Under the pieces are notes generated by a model. That model was given only the letters and a program-made list of their open reading frames with translations, was not told the origin of the DNA and searched no databases. From contig CALCJG010000100.1 of the NCBI GenBank assembly GCA_937967705.1, positions 1 to 5,317 on the forward strand: a DNA stretch of 5,317 bases. Direction: 5' to 3'. Below, one piece after another: positions 1 through 5,312 of the stretch. The position numbers and the translations under genes were made by a program. The stretch is from an uncultured Spirochaetia bacterium. GTDB lineage: Bacteria > Spirochaetota > UBA4802 > JAGODF01. Position 1 is the stretch's first letter; every line of letters starts with the position of its first letter.

Positions 1-2107
1 CCGCCTGGGTCAGCTCCATGGCCATCTCGGAGAGGCGCTCGACGGTTTTCATAGACTGCATCATGGAGGATTTCTGCTCATTGGTGGAGGCCACGATCTC
101 TCCAGAGAGCCTGTCGATGACGTCGGCCTGATCCACCACCACTTTGACCGCCCGGCTCTGGGTCTCCATGAGGATGCGGACGGCTTCGCTTCTCTCCTGT
201 ATGCGTCCCACCATCTCAAAGATCACGTCCGTGGCTTTCCGTGTATCGGTCACGATATTGGCTCCGTCCTCGATGTCCCTAATGATGCGGCCTATCTGCC
301 CGGAGATCTGTTTGGAGTTGTCGGAGGTTGCCTGGGCCAGTTTTCCGATCTCGTCGGCCACCACGGCGAAACCCCGGCCGTATTCCCCGGCGCGGGCAGC
401 TTCGATGGAGGCGTTCAGGGAGAGAAGGTTGATTCGGTCGCTGATGTCTTCGATCATGGCAACGAACTGGTCGATCTCCCTGCCTCCCGAAGTGATCAGC
501 TGCATCTTGTCCGTCATGTGCCGCAGGCTCTCCTCGGTATCCCGGGCGGATTTGGCTATCTCGTCGATGTTCCCGGCCACCTTGAGGCTTTCGGTGATCA
601 GGTTCTTCTGGGCCTCGCTCAGCTCCTGAACCAGCTGCAGGGATTTCTCCCCCTGTTCCTTCTGATGGAGGGTGGATTTGCTGATGTAATCCGTGGAGGC
701 CGCCAGTTCCTCGAAGGTGGCGGAAAATTCCTCGCTCGTGGACGCCTGCTCGTTGGAAAGCATGGCGAAGGTGTCGCTGATGGATTCCATCTGCCGGGTT
801 ACCCTGGAGAACTCTTCTGAGATGACGTTGGCGGTCTCCACAATCTCCTGCAGGTGATCGGCCCGGTCCCGGGCCAGGGCCTCGCTCTTTTTCTGATCCT
901 CGAAGAGCACCTCCAGGTCCCGGCGCATGGAGCTGATCCGGTCGGCCAGGCCGACGGAGAAGAGGAGCACCATGGCGGCCGAACCGATCTGAACGCTCCA
1001 GTTGGTGAAGAAGTTGGGAGGCAGGACGCCGAAGGTCTTCAGTGCGTAGGCCATGATGCCGATGAGGCAGGAGGCAAAGCCCAGCAGGTAGAAACGGGCG
1101 GGTCTGTTGCCCCGCAGTGTCAGAATGACGGCCACAATGCAGTGTACGCAGGCGCCGAAGAAGGAGATGGCCGTCGCCCCGATGATTCCCAGGCGGTATC
1201 CCGCGGTTAACGAGACGACGATCCAAGCGGCACTGGGAGCGGCGATGGCGATGAGGGCAATTCTATCGATGATCCGGTGATTTGCCGCCGTCTGCAGGTA
1301 GGTCCTCAGGAAAAAAGCGGACCAGAAGGCGATAAAGGACATGAAAAGGGGCAGGCAGTTGTTGGCCCACCAGACGGCGTCGGGCCAGAGGTACTGAAAG
1401 GCATAGCCGTTGAGGGTCAGCTGGAAGAGTATCCACGAGGTGATGAACAGGACGTAGAAGATATAGCTGGCGTCCCGGACGGAAAAGAATATGAAGAGGT
1501 TGTAGAAGACCATGATCATCATGAGACCGTAATAGATCCAGAAGACGGGCATCTCGGAGGTGAGCCGGTTGCGGTCGCCCCGGGGAGTCCAGAGTAGGGC
1601 GCTGAAATTCAGGGAGCTGGTGGTCTCAACCCGGAAGTAATAGGTATGGGTGCCGGGTTTCTCCGTCTGTAGAAAGATGAAGTTCTTGTCCGCCAGGTCG
1701 CGGTGTCCGAAGGGCAGCCGGTCGCCGGTTTCTTTCAGAATAAATTCCCCGGTTCCTGTCGGCTGATACAGCTTGATGGAATCCAGCATGGGATAGTTGA
1801 TCTCGAAAAACCAGCTCTTCGGCTCGCGGGATTCGTTGGTAACCTGAAAGCGGAACCAGTAAACGGATTGGGTAAAACCGAAATTGAAGGAGCCCCTTTT
1901 ATTGCTCTTCCAGTCAAGTGTCTTGCCCGAGACATCCTGTATCGTGAAGCTGCCGGCGGGGTCTTCCAGATACTCGATCCGGTTGGTGAAATCCTGCCTG
2001 TCCCGGGCATCCTCCAGAACGACGTTATTTCCCTCCGCCTGCAGGGGAGAGGAGAGAATGGTGCAGAGCAGGATCAACCCCGGGAACAACAGACCTTTCT
2101 TTTTCAT
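1..2107 (-). CDS. 7TMR-DISM chemotaxis receptor (methyl-accepting chemotaxis protein), 3' end beyond window
   Basis: This is a membrane receptor expected to control the CheA/CheW kinase complex in response to an extracytoplasmic signal; the ligand is unknown. I translated 702 codons from the ATG at 2107 without a stop; the frame runs off the left edge. Residues 1-24 look like a signal peptide (MKKK, hydrophobic core, cut after LQA). Residues about 27-176 match 7TMR-DISMED2, with YWFRFQVTN at 83-91 and GDRLPFGHR at 128-136. Residues about 187-388 are the 7TMR-DISM seven-helix domain, with YNLFIFFSVRD at 202-212 and WSVQIGSA at 370-377. No HAMP domain is evident. A long helical hairpin follows, with its tip at 563-590 (SLNASIEAARAGEYGRGFAV, then VADEIGKLA). 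Methylation-like sites sit symmetrically about the tip: STSEEFSA at 456-463 and STNEQKSS at 674-681. The last part of the descending helix and any CheR tether are missing. The start is supported by a strong ribosome binding site. It diverges from the lipoprotein gene. Confidence 0.96.
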   Translation of the reverse strand, partial: MKKKGLLFPGLILLCTILSSPLQAEGNNVVLEDARDRQDFTNRIEYLEDPAGSFTIQDVSGKTLDWKSNKRGSFNFGFTQSVYWFRFQVTNESREPKSWFFEINYPMLDSIKLYQPTGTGEFILKETGDRLPFGHRDLADKNFIFLQTEKPGTHTYYFRVETTSSLNFSALLWTPRGDRNRLTSEMPVFWIYYGLMMIMVFYNLFIFFSVRDASYIFYVLFITSWILFQLTLNGYAFQYLWPDAVWWANNCLPLFMSFIAFWSAFFLRTYLQTAANHRIIDRIALIAIAAPSAAWIVVSLTAGYRLGIIGATAISFFGACVHCIVAVILTLRGNRPARFYLLGFASCLIGIMAYALKTFGVLPPNFFTNWSVQIGSAAMVLLFSVGLADRISSMRRDLEVLFEDQKKSEALARDRADHLQEIVETANVISEEFSRVTRQMESISDTFAMLSNEQASTSEEFSATFEELAASTDYISKSTLHQKEQGEKSLQLVQELSEAQKNLITESLKVAGNIDEIAKSARDTEESLRHMTDKMQLITSGGREIDQFVAMIEDISDRINLLSLNASIEAARAGEYGRGFAVVADEIGKLAQATSDNSKQISGQIGRIIRDIEDGANIVTDTRKATDVIFEMVGRIQERSEAVRILMETQSRAVKVVVDQADVIDRLSGEIVASTNEQKSSMMQSMKTVERLSEMAMELTQA

Positions 2108-2110
2108 GCA

Positions 2111-2118
2111 CCCCTCCC
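2111..2118 (-). promoter_or_regulatory. Ribosome binding site of the chemotaxis receptor gene
   Basis: Read on the minus strand this is GGGAGGGG, and its GGAGG core ends five bases before the ATG at 2107. The spacing is near ideal and fixes the receptor start. The other nearby ATG (2118-2120) is in a different frame. Confidence 0.8.
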
Positions 2119-2151
2119 ATGCCGCATAGCGCTTGCGAATAACCGTAATCT

Positions 2152-2167
2152 TGTCATATGTATGACA
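2152..2167. promoter_or_regulatory. Operator-like palindrome TGTCATA-TG-TATGACA
   Basis: Two perfect 7-base arms flank a 2-base centre. The site begins 44 bases upstream of the receptor start and overlaps the predicted transcription start of the minus-strand promoter, where a repressor would act. Its size and symmetry fit a dimeric regulator, for example of GntR type, but I cannot name the protein. A separate perfect 10-base palindrome, CTCTATAGAG, lies next to it at 2170-2179. Confidence 0.45.
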
Positions 2168-2168
2168 T

Positions 2169-2196
2169 ACTCTATAGAGGGGCCTGTTTTCGTCAA
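2169..2196 (-). promoter_or_regulatory. Candidate sigma-70 type promoter for the receptor gene
   Basis: On the minus strand, TTGACG (2196-2191, 5 of 6 to the -35 consensus) is followed after 16 bases by TAGAGT (2174-2169, 4 of 6 to the -10 consensus). The predicted transcript start, near 2162, falls inside the palindrome at 2152-2167. This would leave a leader of about 55 bases. The call rests only on consensus matching, so it is tentative. Confidence 0.35.
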
Positions 2197-2311
2197 CCAT
2201 GTTGCGTGTTCGGCTTTCCCGAAACCGGCCTCGGTTGCAGGGAAATATCTTCCCTCCCGGACCTTGAACGCCGCAGCCGTCCTGCCGAATAATCTTGACA
2301 GAATTAATGAT

Positions 2312-2340
2312 TTGCCGAGGAATCGTTTCTTCTGTATCCT
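2312..2340 (+). promoter_or_regulatory. Candidate sigma-70 type promoter for the lipoprotein gene
   Basis: TTGCCG (2312-2317, 4 of 6) and TATCCT (2335-2340, 4 of 6) are 17 bases apart, placing the transcript start near 2347 and leaving a leader of about 25 bases. A better -35 hexamer, TTGACA at 2295-2300, has only AGGAAT (2318-2323, 3 of 6) at the right distance. Either could be used. Both are weak predictions from sequence alone. Confidence 0.3.
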
Positions 2341-2350
2341 GAATACAGAA
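2330..2350. promoter_or_regulatory. 21-bp near-perfect palindrome over the lipoprotein promoter (candidate operator)
   Basis: TTCTGTAT and ATACAGAA form perfect 8-base arms around CCTGA, so 9 of 10 base pairs are symmetrical about position 2340. It covers the candidate -10 hexamer and predicted start of the plus-strand promoter and ends 10 bases before the Shine-Dalgarno sequence. A repressor site is the simplest reading; a small RNA hairpin near the transcript 5' end is the alternative. It resembles a LexA box but the CTG-to-CAG spacing is 11, not 10. Confidence 0.45.
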
Positions 2351-2360
2351 TACATATCCA

Positions 2361-2366
2361 GAGGAG
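2361..2366 (+). promoter_or_regulatory. Ribosome binding site that decides a GTG start
   Basis: GAGGAG directly abuts an in-frame ATG at 2367, leaving no spacer, which would be unworkable for that ATG. It is six bases ahead of the in-frame GTG at 2373. The GTG is therefore the better start for the lipoprotein, shortening it by two residues. Confidence 0.65.
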
Positions 2367-2372
2367 ATGCCA

Positions 2373-3563
2373 GTGAGAGTTTTTGGATGCCTGATAATGC
2401 TTTTACTGATAGTGCTGCTGTCCTCCTGCGACCGTAAGGATATCATGGAGGGATTTGACCGGCCGGGAGCCTCAAGTAACCCGCTAAAGCCGGTCTATTC
2501 GCTTCATCTTTATCAAACAGGTAATGACTGGACCGATGGGGATGTTTCCGGCGAAGATGGAGAACTGCAGAAAGGGCTTGCCTGGCCCTCCCCCCGATTT
2601 GTCGACAACGGCGACGGCACCACGACGGACAACTTGACCGGGCTCATGTGGGAGACATCCCCCTCCGCAACTCCCTATGACTGGGAAACGACCCTGTCGA
2701 ATTTACCCGCAAAGAATACGGGGGGATACAGCGATTGGCGCATGCCCAACCGAAATGAGCTTCGGAGTCTCATCAATTACCGGTACGGGACGTTGAGCAG
2801 TTGGTTTAGCTCCCAGGGGTTTTCTAATATACAGAATGACTATTACTGGACTTCCACTACCGACTATTTCGTAAAAAGTTACGCCTTTGTCTTCCACATG
2901 CAATACGGAGACGGCACGGGACGAACGAAGACCAATATGTCCCTCCTCTGGGCCGTTCGGGGGACATCGCCGAGCGTAGCCCGAACCGGTCAGACAGACT
3001 GCTGGAGCAGCGCACCGGCCCTCGTCTCCTGTGCCGCAACCGGTCAGGACGGCGAGCATCAGGCGGGGGTGGCCTGGCCGGTTAACCGCTTTACGGACAA
3101 CGGCAACGAAACGATTACCGACAATCTGACCGGCCTGGTATGGGCCCGGGACGGGAACCTCATGGCCTCCCGGGGGGATCACACGGCCGGGTGGGACGCC
3201 CAGGACGGGCTGCAGGACGGCATGGTGATCTGGTGGCTCAACGCCACGGCACCCCGGGGCCCCTATGAGGCCCTGGCCTACATTCAGTACCTCAACAGCA
3301 TTCAGTTTGGCGGTTTCAATGACTGGCGCCTGCCCAACGTCAATGAGCTGTTAACCCTCATCCATTACGGAGTCAGTTCCTCGGCGGCCTGGCTCAACAC
3401 CCAGGGGTTTGTCAATGTTCTGGAAGACAGCTACTGGGTCTCCACGACCCATACGATGTGGACCAACAACAGCTACAGGGTCTACATGGTCAGCGGCAGT
3501 TGTGTGATGGCCGTCAAGACGGAGTCGCATTATATCTGGCCGGTGCGGGGAGGGGACTGGTAG
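2373..3563 (+). CDS. Lipoprotein with two tandem DUF1566 (Lcl C-terminal) domains
   Basis: This is a predicted exported lipoprotein of 396 residues, counted from GTG. Residues 2-18 form a short hydrophobic signal ending in the lipobox L16-S17-S18-C19, with Asp at +2. Two DUF1566/Lcl-type domains follow. The first (about 49-197) has RFVDNGDG (75-82), TDNLTGLMW (85-93), DWRMPNRNEL (121-130), YYWTSTT (157-163) and WAVRG (193-197). The second (about 205-393) has TGQDGE, RFTDNG (239-244), TDNLTGLVW (249-257), DWRLPNVNEL (317-326), YWVSTT (354-359) and WPVRG (389-393). DUF1566 is named from the C-terminal domain of the Legionella collagen-like adhesin Lcl; related lipoproteins are often multicopy, and their role is mostly unknown. 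Surface binding or adhesion is inference. The second copy carries C210 and C220, absent from the first, plus an insertion of about 40 residues. Its TAG faces the convergent fusion gene. Confidence 0.9.
   Translation: MRVFGCLIMLLLIVLLSSCDRKDIMEGFDRPGASSNPLKPVYSLHLYQTGNDWTDGDVSGEDGELQKGLAWPSPRFVDNGDGTTTDNLTGLMWETSPSATPYDWETTLSNLPAKNTGGYSDWRMPNRNELRSLINYRYGTLSSWFSSQGFSNIQNDYYWTSTTDYFVKSYAFVFHMQYGDGTGRTKTNMSLLWAVRGTSPSVARTGQTDCWSSAPALVSCAATGQDGEHQAGVAWPVNRFTDNGNETITDNLTGLVWARDGNLMASRGDHTAGWDAQDGLQDGMVIWWLNATAPRGPYEALAYIQYLNSIQFGGFNDWRLPNVNELLTLIHYGVSSSAAWLNTQGFVNVLEDSYWVSTTHTMWTNNSYRVYMVSGSCVMAVKTESHYIWPVRGGDW
2517..2963 (+). repeat. First DUF1566 domain copy (coding repeat 1)
   Basis: This protein-level repeat shares its order of motifs with the copy at 2985-3551: TG, DGE-Q-G-AWP-RF-DNG, TDNLTGL-W, DWR-PN-NEL, W--QGF-N, YW-STT and VRG. 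The DNA has diverged widely and is visibly richer in A and T than the second copy, so this is not a recent duplication. Confidence 0.75.
2985..3551 (+). repeat. Second DUF1566 domain copy (coding repeat 2)
   Basis: This partner of the copy at 2517-2963 is longer, with an insertion between the TDNLTGLVW and DWRLPN motifs, and it has a Cys pair near its start. Its motifs are closer to the usual DUF1566 pattern (TGQDGEHQAGVAWP) than those of the first copy. Confidence 0.75.
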
Positions 3564-3599
3564 GAGGGATCGTCTCGATGGGTTTTAAAGGGGATGATG

Positions 3600-3614
3600 T
3601 CCGGCTTTACCGGA
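3600..3614 (+). terminator. Weak hairpin after the lipoprotein gene
   Basis: TCCGG and CCGGA pair around a CTTTA loop, starting 37 bases after the TAG, followed by TCTTCTC. The stem is short and the T tract is broken, so intrinsic termination is uncertain. Confidence 0.3.
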
Positions 3615-3665
3615 TCTTCTCAATACACGAACATCCGTCCCTCTTCTGACGTGAAAGGGGAATTT

Positions 3666-3681
3666 GTTCCGCGGCCGGAAC
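3666..3681. terminator. GC-rich hairpin just past the stop of the fusion gene
   Basis: GTTCCG and CGGAAC pair around a 4-base loop, beginning 3 bases after the minus-strand TAA at 3684-3686. On the minus strand it is followed by AAATTCCCC, without a proper T run, so it may only stabilise the 3' end. Together with the hairpin at 3600-3614 it accounts for the structure I can see in the 120-bp convergent gap. Confidence 0.3.
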
Positions 3682-3683
3682 CC

Positions 3684-5312
3684 TTATACGATCAGTTCCT
3701 CTTCGCCGGACGAGGCGATGATGTCGTTCCCCTCCGACTCCATGAGGAGGATCATCTTCACCACCCCCTTTTGAGCCTCCCTGACCTTCTTTAGACTGAC
3801 CGGCCCCGTGAACTCCATCTCCTCCTTAAGGGAGGCCGCCGCCTCTTCCTCCATGTTCCGGTATATCGTCTCTTGCAACTCCTCTGAAGTGCCCTTGAGG
3901 GCCGTGGCGAGCAGCGAGGGGTCGAGGCGACGGATGAGCGCCGCGACGGCCGGGTCCTCAAGGAGCGGGATGTCCTCGAAGAAGAAGGGTCCGGCGGCGG
4001 TGCGGACCGTGTCGAAGGGGATCTCATCGTTACAGAGGACCGTGAAGTGCCTCTGCGGAAAAGCCTTGCGGAAGAAGCGGTACGCGAGGGGGCGTAATTT
4101 AGCGGATACCAGCAGGACCGGTTCGGGCCAGTCGATTTCGCGGAGAGCGCTTACGATTTCGTCGTCCTCGGCGATGGTCATGCCAAGGCCCTGGTCGAAA
4201 ATTCCCTGGAGCTTTTCAAGTTTTTGCGTGATGTCCTCAGGGAGGTAACAGACCGGAAGCTTCCCCTCCTTCTTCACGTTCTCCACGATCTGAGCCCCCA
4301 GGGCCCGGCGGAGGGAAGCAGCGAGTGCCTGGGCTTCCCGGGTTCCCGGAAGAGCGCGCGCCGTCTCTTCCAGGATGCGGCCGAGGTCCTTGATGCTCAC
4401 CCGCTCGAAGAGGAGCCGGCGCAGGAGATCGAGGAGAAGCCAGGGAGAGAAGCCCGGCGCTCTTTCCGCTTCCTTCGGGATAACGGGATCCATCTGCCGC
4501 AGATTATCCATCAGCGATCGGATATCGGCAATGCCGAGGATCTCGTGGGCGTGGCGGACAGCGGTCTCCTTCAGGTGCGTCAGGAGCACTGCCTCCGCCT
4601 CCAGTATGCTGTAGCCGCGGCTCTCAGCCTCCTCCCGTTTTTCGGCCGGGAGCCAGAGGGAGGGAAGGCCGTAGACCGGTTCCGCTTCATGCGGGGCGTC
4701 GAGGGCCTCTGTATTTTCCTCCGGCCTGATTGCCAGGAGCCTGCCGGGCTCTACGGTGCCGCGCCCGGCTTCCACGCCGTTTACGAGGAGCCGGTACTCC
4801 CCGGGGGCGAGAGTCATGTTGTCCACGATGCCCACAGGGCCGAAGGACCAGCCGAATTCGGCGGCCACCTGATTTCGGATAACGGGTATTCCGTCCAGCA
4901 ATCTGCCTCCCTTTTCCCTGTCCAACAAGGGCAGGAGGTCGTAGCCCAGTTCCAGCCGCAGGCGGTTCTGGCGCATCAGCTGGTTCAGGCGCGCCTCCTC
5001 GTCCGGACTCATCTCCTCCCAGCGGGGGGAATCCTGGAACGCGTCGAGTCCCTTATCCCGGAAGGTCTTCCAGGTGCGCAGTACCGTCTCCCGGCCGGTC
5101 ATCAGGAGGCGGGCGGTCTGATCCGGACTCAGGCCGTAGTGCAGAAAGAGCACCGTTTTCAGGGAGTCCGCCAGGGGGGCCAGCCCCGTACGGCCGTGGA
5201 GTTCTTTCAGGGCGCTGACATCACCCTCCGAAAGAGCGCCCTTGAAGCCCGTCGCCTCCGGTGTTTTTTTCTCCGGAGGTGGCGGGGTCGATCCCGGGAT
5301 ATCCACGGACAT
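3684..5312 (-). CDS. HTH - FlhA cytoplasmic domain - FliG C-terminal domain fusion protein
   Basis: This is a predicted soluble 542-residue protein built from two flagellar parts plus an HTH; its function is unknown. Residues 1-30 are a Pro-rich linker. Residues 31-112 match the winged-helix module of IS630-type transposases (SPDQTARLLM at 62-71, a TG turn, a RETVLRTWKTFRDKG helix at 74-88, then MSPDEEARLNQLM); no transposase catalytic domain follows. Residues about 113-441 match the FlhA/FHIPEP cytoplasmic domain at its usual length of about 330: LELGYDLLPLLD (120-131), VNGVEAGRG (177-185), YGLPSLWLP (214-222), LLTHLKETAVRHAHEIL (243-259), ERVSIKDLGRILEETA (303-318), LRRALGAQIV (334-343), PVLLVSAKLRP (398-408) and NDEIP (428-432). 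No transmembrane helices are present. Residues 442-542 match FliG_C: FFFED (443-447), ALKGTSEEL (471-479), NMEEEAAASLKEEME (486-500) and GPVSLKKVREAQ (503-514). The ATG lies five bases from the window edge, so no ribosome binding site is visible and the protein may start further upstream. Confidence 0.92.
   Translation of the reverse strand: MSVDIPGSTPPPPEKKTPEATGFKGALSEGDVSALKELHGRTGLAPLADSLKTVLFLHYGLSPDQTARLLMTGRETVLRTWKTFRDKGLDAFQDSPRWEEMSPDEEARLNQLMRQNRLRLELGYDLLPLLDREKGGRLLDGIPVIRNQVAAEFGWSFGPVGIVDNMTLAPGEYRLLVNGVEAGRGTVEPGRLLAIRPEENTEALDAPHEAEPVYGLPSLWLPAEKREEAESRGYSILEAEAVLLTHLKETAVRHAHEILGIADIRSLMDNLRQMDPVIPKEAERAPGFSPWLLLDLLRRLLFERVSIKDLGRILEETARALPGTREAQALAASLRRALGAQIVENVKKEGKLPVCYLPEDITQKLEKLQGIFDQGLGMTIAEDDEIVSALREIDWPEPVLLVSAKLRPLAYRFFRKAFPQRHFTVLCNDEIPFDTVRTAAGPFFFEDIPLLEDPAVAALIRRLDPSLLATALKGTSEELQETIYRNMEEEAAASLKEEMEFTGPVSLKKVREAQKGVVKMILLMESEGNDIIASSGEEELIV

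Noticed and set aside
279..1226. A 315-codon open frame on the minus strand
   Set aside because: It overlaps the chemotaxis receptor in another frame, and its Arg/Gly/His-rich translation is typical of out-of-frame GC-rich DNA. The receptor frame has unmistakable domain motifs through the same bases.
2332..2348. LexA (SOS) box in the lipoprotein promoter
   Set aside because: The CTGTAT...ATACAG arms resemble the enterobacterial LexA box, but the CTG-to-CAG gap is 11 bases rather than 10, and the LexA motifs reported for Desulfobacterota and their relatives differ.
1703..2437. A 244-codon plus-strand frame crossing the receptor gene start and the intergenic region
   Set aside because: It is antisense to the receptor, covers both promoter palindromes and the start of the lipoprotein gene in another frame, and shows no recognisable domain.
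2703..3182. A 159-codon minus-strand frame inside the lipoprotein gene
   Set aside because: It is the antisense shadow of the DUF1566 repeats, with no domain or plausible ribosome binding site.
3564..3683. Small gene or RNA in the convergent gap
   Set aside because: Only short hairpins with poor T tracts are visible. The short frames that cross it are extensions of shadows from the flanking genes, without domain or codon signal.
3808..4248. A 146-codon plus-strand frame, and other Ser/Arg-rich frames at 3791-4027 and 4375-4614
   Set aside because: They lie over the fusion gene and have the Ser/Arg-rich composition of opposite-strand or shifted reads of GC-rich coding DNA.
4950..5240. Insertion sequence remnant at the 5' end of the fusion gene
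   Set aside because: The HTH resembles the IS630 N-terminus, but there is no DDE domain, no terminal inverted repeat and no target duplication in view. The frame continues smoothly into the FlhA-like domain with similar composition.
3684..5312. Simple annotation as flagellar export protein FlhA (or as FliG)
   Set aside because: The visible protein has no membrane domain, which FlhA needs, and lacks the FliG N-terminal and middle domains. Assigning flhA or fliG would mislead, so no gene symbol is given.
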